A DNA stretch of 64,000 bases from Thauera chlorobenzoica (GTDB taxonomy: Bacteria > Pseudomonadota > Gammaproteobacteria > Burkholderiales > Rhodocyclaceae): the NCBI RefSeq assembly GCF_001922305.1, contig NZ_CP018839.1, positions 682,001 through 746,000 on the forward strand, in the 5' to 3' direction. A program made the translations under genes and the position numbers. Of the stretch, positions 1-6,691 are shown piece after piece. Below the pieces are notes generated by a model. That model was not told the DNA's origin. It was given only the letters and a program-made list of their open reading frames with translations, and ran no database searches. Within the stretch, counting starts at the first letter, position 1, and each line of letters begins with the position of its first letter.

Positions 1-1
1 G

Positions 2-754
2 CTCACCGTGTTCGCCGCCACCGTCGGCATCGCCTGCGTCGCCGGGGCGGCGGCGGCGATGAACTGCCTGCTCGAACAGCAGCTCGACGCCCGCATGACG
101 CGCACCCGCGCCCGCCCGCTGCCGCGTGGCGAGCTGGCGCCGGGCGAGGCGCTGGCCTTTGCCGGCGTGCTCGGCGGCTGCGGCCTGACGGTGCTGCACC
201 AGGCGGTCAATCCGCTGACGATGTGGCTGACGCTGGCCACCTTCGTCGGCTACGCGGTGGTGTATACGGCGTTCCTGAAGCCGCGCACGCCCCAGAACAT
301 CGTCATCGGCGGGGCGGCCGGGGCGATGCCGCCGGTGCTCGGCTGGGCGGCGGTGGCGGGGGAGGTTCCGGCCGATGCGCTGCTGCTGTTCCTGATCATC
401 TTCGCGTGGACCCCGCCGCACTTCTGGGCGCTGGCGCTGTACCGCAGCGCCGACTACGCCCGCGCCGGCCTGCCGATGCTACCGGTGACCCACGGGCCGG
501 CGTTCACCCGGCTGTCGGTGCTGCTGTACACGCTGATCCTGTTCGGCGTCACCCTGCTGCCGTTCGCCACCCGGATGAGCGGCGTGCTCTACCTGGGGGT
601 GGCGCTGGCGCTGGGCGCGGAGTTCATCCGCCGCGCCTGGCAGCTGTACCGCGGCTACAGTGATGCGCGCGCGCGGCGCACCTTCCGCTTCTCGATCACC
701 TACCTGTTCGGGCTGTTCGCCGCGCTGCTGGCCGACCACTACCTGCGGTGGTGA
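2..754 (+). CDS. ctaB: Heme O synthase (protoheme IX farnesyltransferase), 5' partial
   Basis: CtaB transfers a farnesyl group to heme b, making heme O for terminal oxidases; it is an integral membrane UbiA-superfamily prenyltransferase. The frame is open from the first bases of the window, so the N-terminus lies upstream and the GTG at position 8 is probably internal. About 250 residues are visible of the roughly 300 usual for the family. The prenyl-diphosphate-binding motif appears as [15 protein letters not shown] near the start, followed by the [11 protein letters not shown] and [11 protein letters not shown] signatures and several hydrophobic helices. A SCO copper chaperone follows on the same strand, fitting a cytochrome oxidase assembly cluster. 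Confidence 0.93.
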   Translation, partial: LTVFAATVGIACVAGAAAAMNCLLEQQLDARMTRTRARPLPRGELAPGEALAFAGVLGGCGLTVLHQAVNPLTMWLTLATFVGYAVVYTAFLKPRTPQNIVIGGAAGAMPPVLGWAAVAGEVPADALLLFLIIFAWTPPHFWALALYRSADYARAGLPMLPVTHGPAFTRLSVLLYTLILFGVTLLPFATRMSGVLYLGVALALGAEFIRRAWQLYRGYSDARARRTFRFSITYLFGLFAALLADHYLRW

Positions 755-902
755 GTGCGTGCGCAAGGGGGCGGCACGGCAAGGGCGGCACCGCAGGGAT
801 GGCAGGGCAAGGGCTGCGGCACGGTGTCGCAGCGGGTTCCGGCCGGGGCGGCAAAGGGCTACCATCGAGCGATTGCCGAATCGCGATAGCACAGGTCCTG
901 CC

Positions 903-1547
903 ATGGGTTTCAGCGTTACATCCACCGCCGCCTCCACCTCCACCCTCTATCCGCGCCTTCTGCGCCGGCTGCGCGCGGCTGCGCTCGGGCTGCTCGCGCT
1001 CGGCGCGCTTGCCGCCTGCACGCCGCCCGAACCGGTGTTCCGCAGCACCGACATCAGCGGCGCCGACTACGGCAAGGGTTTCACCCTCACCGATCATCAC
1101 GGCCAGGTGCGCACTCTGGCCGATTTCCGCGGCAAGGTCGTGACCCTGTTCTTCGGCTATACCCAGTGCCCGGACGTCTGCCCCACCGCGCTGTCGGGGA
1201 TGAGCGAGGTCGTCGGCCGCCTCGGCGCCGACGGCGAGCGCGTGCAGGTGGTGTTCGTCACCGTCGACCCCGAGCGCGACACCCCCGCGCTGCTCGCCGA
1301 ATACGTGCCGCTGTTTGATCCGCGCTTTCTCGGCCTCACCGGCAGCGCCGAGGAAATCGCCGCGGTGGCGAAGGAATTCCGCGTGTTCTACCGCAAGAGC
1401 GGCGATCTCGAAGGCCATTACACCGTCGACCACTCGGCCGGAACCTACGTCTTCGACCCCCAGGGCCGACTGCGCCTGTACCTGCGCCACGGCGAAACCG
1501 CGGAAACGGTGGTTGCCGACATCCAGGCGCTGCTCGACGGCAAGTAG
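903..1547 (+). CDS. SCO1/SenC/PrrC family copper chaperone lipoprotein
   Basis: SCO proteins deliver copper or reduce cysteines during assembly of the CuA site of cytochrome c oxidase, on the periplasmic face of the membrane. The 214-residue product has a hydrophobic leader ending in a lipobox (LAAC, Cys39), so it is probably a lipoprotein. The thioredoxin-like fold carries the CPDVC copper-binding motif (Cys89 and Cys93) and the distal His in TVDHSAG (His177). The ATG at 903 was chosen because it immediately precedes the signal sequence; the longer open frame from 660 runs through ctaB. It follows ctaB by about 150 bases and probably belongs to the same oxidase-assembly locus. Confidence 0.92.
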   Translation: MGFSVTSTAASTSTLYPRLLRRLRAAALGLLALGALAACTPPEPVFRSTDISGADYGKGFTLTDHHGQVRTLADFRGKVVTLFFGYTQCPDVCPTALSGMSEVVGRLGADGERVQVVFVTVDPERDTPALLAEYVPLFDPRFLGLTGSAEEIAAVAKEFRVFYRKSGDLEGHYTVDHSAGTYVFDPQGRLRLYLRHGETAETVVADIQALLDGK

Positions 1548-1603
1548 GCGCCGGAGCGGGCGCCGGCCTTCGGCCTTCGGGGCTGCGCGGGAAGCGCTCC
1601 GCG

Positions 1604-2455
1604 TTACGCCACCGCGGCGAGCATGCCCCGCATCTTCTGCATCGCCTTGGCTTCGATCTGTCGGATGCGCTCGGCCGACACGCCGTATTCGGCCGCCAGC
1701 TCGTGCAAGGTGGCGCTGCCGTCTTCGGTGAGCCAGCGGCGCTGGACGATGGCGCGGCTGCGCTCGTCGAGCCCGGCCAGCGCGCTCTTCAGGCCGCGGT
1801 CCTGCAGATGGGCGAGCTGGGCCTGCTCCAGCACTTCGGACGGTTCGGCGTGAGGGTCGGGCAGGTAGGCGATGGGGGCAAAGCGCTCGTCCTCGTCGTC
1901 GCTGCCGGCATCGAGCGGGATGTCGCGCCCGCCGAGGCGGGTTTCCATCTCCACCACTTCTTCGGGCTTGACCCCGAGCTGGGTGGCGATGGCGTCGACT
2001 TCGCCGGGGTTCAGCGTGGTGCTGTCGCGCTTCAGGCTGCGCAGGTTGAAGAACAGCTTGCGCTGGGCCTTGGTGGTGGCGATCTTCACCAGGCGCCAGT
2101 TCTTGAGGATGTATTCGTGGATCTCGGCCTTGATCCAGTGGATCGCGAACGACACCAGGCGCACGCCGCGCGTCGGGTCGAAGCGCTTGACCGCCTTCAT
2201 CAGGCCGACATTGCCTTCCTGGATCAGGTCGGCGTGGGGCAGGCCGTAGCCCAGGTAGCCGCGGGCGATCGCGACGACCACGCGCAGGTGCGACATCACC
2301 AGCTGGCGTGCGGCTTCCACATCGGCTTCTTCGCGCAAGCGCGTCGCCAGTTCCACTTCCTGCTGCTCGCTGAGCATCGGCATCCGGTTTACGGTCTGGA
2401 TGTACTGGTCCAGGCTGCCGGCGGCGGGAACGGGAAACGTCAGGGCTTGGGACAT
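1604..2455 (-). CDS. rpoH: RNA polymerase heat-shock sigma factor sigma-32
   Basis: This 283-residue protein directs RNA polymerase to heat-shock promoters. It has the sigma-70 family region 2 (SHLRVVVAIARGYLGYGLPH, then DLIQEGNVGLMKAVKRFDP) and region 4 near the C-terminus (ELAAEYGVSAERIRQIEAKA). The RpoH box of region 2.4/3 is recognisable as TTKAQRKLFFNLR. Start: the ATG is preceded by a strong AAAGGAGG site at 2467-2474 on the minus strand. A perfect CIRCE operator lies 29 bases upstream of the ATG, implying HrcA repression on top of the usual RpoH control. The gene is divergent from the downstream porin. Confidence 0.96.
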   Translation of the reverse strand: MSQALTFPVPAAGSLDQYIQTVNRMPMLSEQQEVELATRLREEADVEAARQLVMSHLRVVVAIARGYLGYGLPHADLIQEGNVGLMKAVKRFDPTRGVRLVSFAIHWIKAEIHEYILKNWRLVKIATTKAQRKLFFNLRSLKRDSTTLNPGEVDAIATQLGVKPEEVVEMETRLGGRDIPLDAGSDDEDERFAPIAYLPDPHAEPSEVLEQAQLAHLQDRGLKSALAGLDERSRAIVQRRWLTEDGSATLHELAAEYGVSAERIRQIEAKAMQKMRGMLAAVA

Positions 2456-2483
2456 GGGTTCGATTCCTCCTTTCGGGCAAATA

Positions 2484-2510
2484 TTAGCACTCGCGGCGTG
2501 GGAGTGCTAA
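2484..2510. promoter_or_regulatory. CIRCE element (HrcA operator) of rpoH
   Basis: The sequence is TTAGCACTC, nine bases, GAGTGCTAA, an exact match to the CIRCE consensus bound by the heat-shock repressor HrcA. On the minus strand the arms also form part of a possible promoter, with TTAGCA and TAATAT about 18 bases apart, so bound repressor would block rpoH transcription directly. The promoter assignment is an inference. Confidence 0.93.
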
Positions 2511-2565
2511 GAGAGGGATGAGTTCCGGGGGAGGTGTTCCGCACCATCGCTTACCCGGGCGTTCT

Positions 2566-2657
2566 GTTGCACGGCTGCAACAAGAATCCCCGGAATGTGG
2601 CGTTTCGGTGCGCTCGAGCTTGCAAGGGCGGCGGGTGGTTTGCAGAATCGTTGCAAC
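2566..2657. promoter_or_regulatory. Cluster of TTGCA palindromes in the porin upstream region
   Basis: Three inverted repeats sharing a TTGCA core lie upstream of the porin gene: GTTGCA-cggc-TGCAAC (2566-2581), CTTGCAAG (2619-2626) and GTTGCAAC (2650-2657). They may be binding sites for a porin regulator. No regulator is identifiable from sequence, and the assignment rests on repetition alone. Confidence 0.3.
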
Positions 2658-2726
2658 TTCTCGCCAGAGAGGTGAGTAGGGCCGAGGCGAACGCCTGGGT
2701 CTCAACTTCAATTTGAGGAGAAACAC

Positions 2727-3794
2727 ATGCAGAAGAAACTGATCGCGCTGGCCGTCGCCGGCCTGGTTTCGGCCCCGGTCTTCGCCCAGTCGAACGTGAC
2801 TGTGTATGGTATCGCCGACGTTTACTACGGTTTCGGCAAGTACGACGACAACAAATTCAACGGCATCGAGAGCGGCGGCATCGCCGGTTCGCGTCTGGGT
2901 TTCAAGGGCAGCGAAGACCTCGGTAACGGCCTGAAGGCGCTGTTCACCCTCGAATACAGCATCGATCTCGACAAGAACGAAGGCGTCGGCACCACCGGCC
3001 TGCGTTCGCGCCAGCAGTTCGTCGGCCTGCAGGGCGGCTTCGGCTTCATCGGTGCCGGCCGTCAGTATGCGCCGGGCTACTTCTACGTCGCCAAGTACGA
3101 TACCTCGGCGATCGTCCCGCTCAGCCCCTACCACAAGTTTGTCGGCGCCAACGGCTCCAACATCCAGGCCGGCAGCGCGTCCCGCGTCAACAACTCGATC
3201 AACTACATCTCGCCGGACTTCGGCGGTCTGACCGTGAACGCCATCTACGGCTTCAACGAAGTCAACCAGGACAACAACCGCACCGCCGGTGACCTCGCCC
3301 AGATCGGCGCCCAGTACAACAACGGCCCGGTGTCGGTCGGCCTGATCTACAGCCAGGTCAAGCAGGATGCCGCTGCGATCCCCGCTGGCTATGCGATCGC
3401 CGGCTCCGACGAAACCAAGAAGGAATGGTTCCTCGGCGCGTCCTACGACTTCAAGGTCGTCAAGGTTACCGGTATGTACAACACCGTCAAGGACGCCACC
3501 GTCGATGGTGACGACAACAACGTCTGGGCGCTGGGCGCCATCGTTCCGGTGAGCGCTGCCGGCTCGGTCCGCCTGAGCTATGCCTCCGCCGACAACGACA
3601 CCGACGACACCGACGCCGATGGCTGGACGGTGTACTACTTCCACAGCCTGTCGAAGCGCACCACTCTGTACACCGGCTACGCCCGCATCAGCAACGACGA
3701 TGCGACCCGTCACTCGCTCCTCGCCAGCACCGCGGGCCAGGGCACCGACGAAAACGCCAGCAGCTTCGTGGTCGGTGTGAACCACACCTTCTGA
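2727..3794 (+). CDS. Gram-negative porin, betaproteobacterial trimeric type
   Basis: This is an outer-membrane general diffusion porin of 355 residues. A signal peptide of about 20 residues ends AFA before QSNVTVYG, the usual mature start for this family. The body is a run of alternating aromatic and polar strands with the motifs SRLGFKGSEDLGNGLKALF and FVGLQGGFGFIGAGRQYAPGY, and it ends in a C-terminal Phe (VGVNHTF) needed for Bam recognition. A GAGGAG ribosome site lies just before the ATG. A rho-independent terminator follows 27 bases after the stop. It is paralogous to the porin on the opposite strand at 6692-7732. Confidence 0.95.
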   Translation: MQKKLIALAVAGLVSAPVFAQSNVTVYGIADVYYGFGKYDDNKFNGIESGGIAGSRLGFKGSEDLGNGLKALFTLEYSIDLDKNEGVGTTGLRSRQQFVGLQGGFGFIGAGRQYAPGYFYVAKYDTSAIVPLSPYHKFVGANGSNIQAGSASRVNNSINYISPDFGGLTVNAIYGFNEVNQDNNRTAGDLAQIGAQYNNGPVSVGLIYSQVKQDAAAIPAGYAIAGSDETKKEWFLGASYDFKVVKVTGMYNTVKDATVDGDDNNVWALGAIVPVSAAGSVRLSYASADNDTDDTDADGWTVYYFHSLSKRTTLYTGYARISNDDATRHSLLASTAGQGTDENASSFVVGVNHTF

Positions 3795-3800
3795 TCTGTC

Positions 3801-3853
3801 TTTCCGACAGCTTGGAAAATCAAAACGGGCCTTCGGGCCCGTTTTTTCGTCTA
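3801..3853. repeat. Left repeat, copy 1 (contains porin terminator)
   Basis: This 53-base segment recurs at 5916-5968 with four mismatches. It starts TTTCCGACAGCTTGGAAAAT and includes the terminator hairpin. Both copies immediately precede a toxin-antitoxin locus. Confidence 0.85.
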
Positions 3854-4000
3854 CGGCGGCTGAAACCGGAGGGCGCTATTTGCAGATGGGTCCTGATTCA
3901 GGTGGGTGCTCTGCTCGTCCCGGCACACCGACCGATCAAGCCGGTGTATGTGCGCCGCTTCGTGGCGCTGGTCGATAAAGTGAAGGAGTCGCAAGCATGA
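3812..4000 (+). pseudogene. Possible 3' remnant of a hicA-type toxin gene
   Basis: A frame of at most 62 codons begins inside the porin terminator and ends with TGA overlapping the start of hicB as ATGA. Its C-terminal part (LLVPAHRPIKPVYVRRF) resembles the VPxH and basic tail seen at the C-terminus of HicA-like proteins. No N-terminal toxin half with the GSHH catalytic region is present, and no ribosome site is visible at its start. The best explanation is a hicA whose 5' part was lost at the boundary with the repeat, leaving the translational coupling to hicB. The family assignment is tentative. Confidence 0.4.
3822..3847 (+). terminator. Rho-independent terminator of the first porin
   Basis: A GC stem (ACGGGCC, TTCG-type loop, GGCCCGT) is followed by six T residues, 27 bases after the porin stop codon. 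The A-run before the stem makes it potentially bidirectional. Confidence 0.9.
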
Positions 4001-4410
4001 GCGAAGTCGACAGCATTCCCCGTGTCGTTCCGCCCTGGCCGTTCGAGGCTTACGCGCACATCATCAGTCCGATTGCCGCGGAGGACGGTGGCGGCTACCT
4101 GATTACTTTTCCCGATCTTCCCGGCTGCATGTCCGATGGCGAAACCGAGGCCGAGGCGGTCGAAAATGGTCGCGATGCGTTCATTGCCGTGGTTTCCGCA
4201 CTTGCCGACATGGGGCGCGACATTCCCGCACCGTCATTCAGCCCGGACGATGCAGCCGCGCCGGGCGCATCCGGCAAGTTCGTCGCGCGCGTGCCGAAAT
4301 CCATCCACGCCAAGCTCACCACACGCGCCAGGGCCGAAGGCGTGTCGCTCAATACGCTGGTACTGGCGCTGATCGCAGAAGGACTGGGAAGGCGCGAAAG
4401 CCGCGCCTGA
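3997..4410 (+). CDS. hicB: HicB-type antitoxin, orphan
   Basis: HicB proteins neutralise the HicA ribonuclease and repress their own operon. This 137-residue product has the partially degraded RNase-H-like domain with the typical AEDGGGYLITFPDLPGC stretch near residues 30-45. The C-terminal ribbon-helix-helix or Arc-like segment is FVARVPKSIHAKLTTRARAEG with SLNTLVLALIAEGL after it. It starts within the stop codon of the upstream frame (ATGA). Because that toxin frame is truncated, the antitoxin appears to have no partner here. It lies between two repeats that also flank the mazEF locus, suggesting acquisition as a cassette. Confidence 0.85.
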   Translation: MSEVDSIPRVVPPWPFEAYAHIISPIAAEDGGGYLITFPDLPGCMSDGETEAEAVENGRDAFIAVVSALADMGRDIPAPSFSPDDAAAPGASGKFVARVPKSIHAKLTTRARAEGVSLNTLVLALIAEGLGRRESRA

Positions 4411-4426
4411 TTCAGGCGGGTGGGAT

Positions 4427-4484
4427 TACGGGACACGACTTTCCCCTGCCGTCCCCCCCTGAAAAAAACCGGCGCCCAGGCGCG
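4427..4484. repeat. Right repeat, copy 1 (decayed minus-strand terminator)
   Basis: The segment shares CTGCCGTCCC, an A7 run and GGCGCCCAGGCGC with 6601-6670, allowing small gaps. In the other copy this sequence terminates a porin gene. Here the stem is reduced to about five base pairs and no reverse-strand gene ends here. Confidence 0.65.
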
Positions 4485-4597
4485 TAAAGCGCGGCAAGCC
4501 CGAGCGCGATCGCCGGGTGCGCGACAGATGCGCCCCCGCCCCCGACGCTTCCGCCCGCGTGCGGCTGATCCCTTCAGCGCCCGTCGAAAGCGGATCC

Positions 4598-4603
4598 TAT
4601 AAT
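4598..4603 (+). promoter_or_regulatory. Predicted -10 element upstream of the small secreted-protein gene
   Basis: TATAAT matches the sigma-70 -10 consensus exactly and lies about 110 bases before the start codon. The only -35 candidate is weak (TTCAGC, 19 bases upstream), so activation by another factor is possible. Confidence 0.45.
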
Positions 4604-4714
4604 CGAAGCGGTCGGGTAGCCGAATGTAAGGTTTCATTGCCTCGGCACGACCAACCGGTGTGCGATGACACAGTCTGAGCACACCTGGGACAGTTGAAGA
4701 AAAAGGAGGCAGTC

Positions 4715-5128
4715 ATGTCCACCGCGATTCGGAAACAAACTTCAAGGTATCTGGCCGGTTTGCTCACGGCCTTGATGCTGGTGTCGCCAGCGGCGTTCGC
4801 CGAGACGATCAATGGCAAGATCAATGGCCTGCAGTGTGCGATATCGGGCTTTGTCTGCCCGGTCGATCAGGTCGATGCAATGGTGACGCTCGAGCGCGAC
4901 TTCGTGCTGCAGCAGGCCGACGGGGTCTACTACACCCTGACCAACGTCGATCGCGGCGTGAAGGCACGCTATGCGCTGCAGGAGGCGACGGTGACAGGGA
5001 AGGTGAACAAGTTCTACAAGGCCGTCGACGTGGATACCCTGCAAGTCGGGGGCAAGACCGTCTGGTCGAAGAAGATGCAGCAGGAACTGGCCGATGAGCT
5101 GTATAAGAGCCTGTACGCAACCCCATAA
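4715..5128 (+). CDS. Small secreted protein of unknown function
   Basis: I do not recognise the family. The 137-residue product has a clear signal peptide (hydrophobic core LAGLLTALMLV, cleavage after AFA at about residue 29) and should be periplasmic. The mature part has only two cysteines, Cys41 and Cys48, which could form a disulfide or bind a metal or heme. The rest looks like a small beta-rich domain (YYTLTNVDRGVKARYALQEA). The ATG at 4715 was chosen over the upstream TTG at 4694 because AAGGAGG at 4703-4709 sits at the right distance. A periplasmic thioredoxin-like gene follows 170 bases downstream and may act on its cysteines. Confidence 0.75.
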   Translation: MSTAIRKQTSRYLAGLLTALMLVSPAAFAETINGKINGLQCAISGFVCPVDQVDAMVTLERDFVLQQADGVYYTLTNVDRGVKARYALQEATVTGKVNKFYKAVDVDTLQVGGKTVWSKKMQQELADELYKSLYATP

Positions 5129-5165
5129 GCCTTGAGCTCGGCACCGCCAGGGGTCGAGCGTTATC

Positions 5166-5235
5166 CGCCGTCCGCCCGCGCGACCGTGCGCCCGCCTTGT
5201 CGAGGCAGGCAGCAGGGCTGCGCGGGCGGACGGCG
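5166..5235. repeat. Perfect 16-bp inverted repeat with a 38-base loop
   Basis: CGCCGTCCGCCCGCGC at 5166-5181 is exactly complementary in inverted order to 5220-5235. It lies between the secreted-protein gene and the tlpA-like gene. There is no T-run, so it is not a standard intrinsic terminator. It could attenuate transcription, protect an RNA end, or be a mobile-element relic. Confidence 0.75.
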
Positions 5236-5297
5236 CGTATCGAAGCCGTGACCCGCAGCGCGCCTCTTCCGTCGGCGCCAGCGGGGAGGATGGATCT

Positions 5298-5891
5298 ATG
5301 TCGATATCATCAATTTTCGGAGGCCGCTGGTTCGGGCGGCATCGGCCCGCGGGGGGGCGCGTGCTTGCGATGGGGGCCGCGTTGCTGCTGGCCATCGCTG
5401 CCGCTCCGGTGCGTGCGGCGCAGGCCGCGGTCGCGGACGGGGCTCTGGGCAGCCTGGTCGAAGTGGAGGGGATGCCACAGGCGCCGGAGTTCGAACTCAG
5501 CGACACCGAAGGCAAGCGCCACCGCCTGTCCGCTTACCGGGGCAAGGTCGTGGTGGTGAATTTCTGGTCGGTGTGGTGCGCCCCGTGCCGCAAGGAAATG
5601 CCGGCCATGCAGCGCGCGTGGGAGCAGATACGCGACCGCGATGTGCTGATCCTGGCGGTGAATTTCGACGACAGGCCCGAGCAGGTCAGCCAGTTCTTTT
5701 CCGTGATTCCGGTGCAGTTTCCCGTCCTCCTCGGTGGCGACCGGCCGATGCTGAAGGCGTGGTCGGTCCACGGCCTTCCCACCACCTATGTGCTCGACCC
5801 GCAGGGACGGTTGCGCCATCGAGTCGTCGGCGAGTACCACTGGGATCAGCCCGAGGCGCTCGAACTCCTGCTCGGCTTGCGGGGGAAATAG
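5298..5891 (+). CDS. TlpA-like periplasmic thiol-disulfide oxidoreductase
   Basis: This 197-residue protein has an N-terminal membrane or signal segment (VLAMGAALLLAIAAAPVRA) and a thioredoxin fold. The active site is WCAPC (Cys94, Cys97) and the cis-proline loop is HGLPTTYVLD. TlpA/ResA/DsbE-type proteins reduce specific periplasmic disulfides, often during cytochrome c or copper-site assembly. Here the nearest candidate partner is the two-cysteine secreted protein encoded just upstream. A terminator-containing repeat follows 25 bases after the stop. The exact substrate cannot be read from sequence. Confidence 0.88.
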   Translation: MSISSIFGGRWFGRHRPAGGRVLAMGAALLLAIAAAPVRAAQAAVADGALGSLVEVEGMPQAPEFELSDTEGKRHRLSAYRGKVVVVNFWSVWCAPCRKEMPAMQRAWEQIRDRDVLILAVNFDDRPEQVSQFFSVIPVQFPVLLGGDRPMLKAWSVHGLPTTYVLDPQGRLRHRVVGEYHWDQPEALELLLGLRGK

Positions 5892-5915
5892 CGGAATCGG
5901 CGGAGTCGGTCAAAT

Positions 5916-5968
5916 TTTCCGACAGCTTGGAAAATCGAAACGGGTCTTCGGGCCCGTTTTGTCGCCTA
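5916..5968. repeat. Left repeat, copy 2 (contains tlpA terminator)
   Basis: This is the second copy of the 3801-3853 repeat, with four mismatches in 53 bases. It ends exactly at the stop codon of the convergent mazF gene. Confidence 0.85.
5937..5961 (+). terminator. Rho-independent terminator of the tlpA-like gene
   Basis: The hairpin ACGGGTC-TTC-GGGCCCGT is followed by four T residues. It is slightly weaker than the porin copy because of a G-T pair and a shorter T-run. It also lies at the 3' end of the convergent mazF gene. Confidence 0.75.
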
Positions 5969-6292
5969 CTCCAGCATCTGCAGCAGTACGCCGTGCCAGA
6001 GGCCGGGCTCGATCTCGCCCAGTTTGCCAGCAAGGCGCAGCTTGTCCACGCAGCGGATCTGATCCAGCAGCACGCGTGCCGGCTTGCCATTGAGGGTGAG
6101 ATCCGGCCGACAACCCAGCGCCTGCCCCTTGCTGGTGATGGGGGCCACGATCACACGTGGCAGAGCTGCGTTCATGTCGTCGGGCGACACCACCAGTGCC
6201 GGCCGTGTCTTCTTGATCTCGGTTCCGACGGTGGGGTCGAGGTTGACCCAGTAGACCTCGCCGCGCCGGACTGGCGCCGGGTTCTTTACCAT
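5966..6292 (-). CDS. mazF: MazF/PemK-type endoribonuclease toxin
   Basis: MazF toxins cleave single-stranded RNA at short motifs and are held inactive by MazE. The 108-residue product begins MVKNPAPVRRGEVYWVNLDP, the classic GEVYWV start of the PemK/MazF barrel, and continues with TRPALVVSPDDMN and RVIVAPITS, typical of an active toxin. The start ATG overlaps the mazE stop by seven bases, as usual for these operons. A longer open frame upstream was rejected because it lies inside mazE. The gene converges on the tlpA-like gene, and its stop lies in a duplicated repeat. Confidence 0.93.
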   Translation of the reverse strand: MVKNPAPVRRGEVYWVNLDPTVGTEIKKTRPALVVSPDDMNAALPRVIVAPITSKGQALGCRPDLTLNGKPARVLLDQIRCVDKLRLAGKLGEIEPGLWHGVLLQMLE

Positions 6293-6522
6293 GCCCAGTC
6301 CCCGCTGTCGGCCTCGGGTGGCAGTCCTTGCCACGCATCCACGTCGTCCTCGGCGCGGTAGCCGTCGAACCAGCCCTGGCGCGACGGCTTGGCAGGTTCG
6401 ATGATGATCCGGGTGCCTTCCAGGCGCAGATCGATCTCGTCAGTGATGCCGCATTCGGCCAGCACTGCGGCCGGGAGCAGCACCCCGCGCGAGTTTCCGA
6501 TCTTTCGCAGCGTTGTGCGCAT
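6286..6522 (-). CDS. mazE: MazE-type antitoxin (AbrB/SpoVT fold)
   Basis: This 78-residue protein is the partner of the downstream MazF. The N-terminus (MRTTLRKIGNSRGVLLPAAV) is the swapped-hairpin AbrB DNA-binding domain, and the acidic Trp-rich tail is the toxin-binding part. The start at MRTTLRK was chosen over upstream codons because it matches the family and has a GGAG site seven to eight bases before it. A perfect TAATAAC-aac-GTTATTA inverted repeat 16 bases upstream is the likely autorepression operator. Confidence 0.92.
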   Translation of the reverse strand: MRTTLRKIGNSRGVLLPAAVLAECGITDEIDLRLEGTRIIIEPAKPSRQGWFDGYRAEDDVDAWQGLPPEADSGDWAW

Positions 6523-6537
6523 GACTGTCTCCAGGAG

Positions 6538-6554
6538 TAATAACAACGTTATTA
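6538..6554. promoter_or_regulatory. Likely mazEF operator
   Basis: TAATAAC, three bases, GTTATTA forms a perfect 7-3-7 inverted repeat just upstream of the mazE ribosome site. Its AT-rich arms could overlap the -10 region. MazE-MazF complexes usually autorepress through such palindromes. Confidence 0.65.
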
Positions 6555-6600
6555 CATCCGATCGCGCCGGAGAGCGCAACGTCTACGCTCGGCTGGGGAG

Positions 6601-6670
6601 TACGGGGATGGAGCACGGCTTTCTCCTGCCGTCCCTCCTCCCCGAAAAAAACGGGCGCCCAGGCGCCCGT
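6601..6670. repeat. Right repeat, copy 2
   Basis: This segment is related to 4427-4484 with gaps. It includes the intact terminator of the second porin and bounds the mazEF locus on its upstream side. Confidence 0.65.
6645..6670 (-). terminator. Rho-independent terminator of the second porin
   Basis: On the minus strand the stem ACGGGCGCC, a two-base loop and GGCGCCCGT is followed by seven T residues. It lies about 20 bases after the porin stop. Confidence 0.92.
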
Positions 6671-6691
6671 TCGATGTGGCCGCGAGCGGGC

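Larger units (their letters stand above)
4411..4714. other. Intergenic region with a degenerate terminator and a promoter
   Basis: This roughly 300-base stretch has no convincing gene. Its left part (4427-4484) matches the end of the second porin locus at 6601-6670 and contains a decayed minus-strand terminator with no gene upstream of it. The right part has a perfect TATAAT at 4598-4603 that probably drives the small secreted-protein gene. Confidence 0.6.

Noticed and set aside
5166..5235. The 16-bp inverted repeat as an intrinsic terminator
   Set aside because: Neither strand has a T-run after the stem and the loop is 38 bases, unlike the compact terminators elsewhere in the window.
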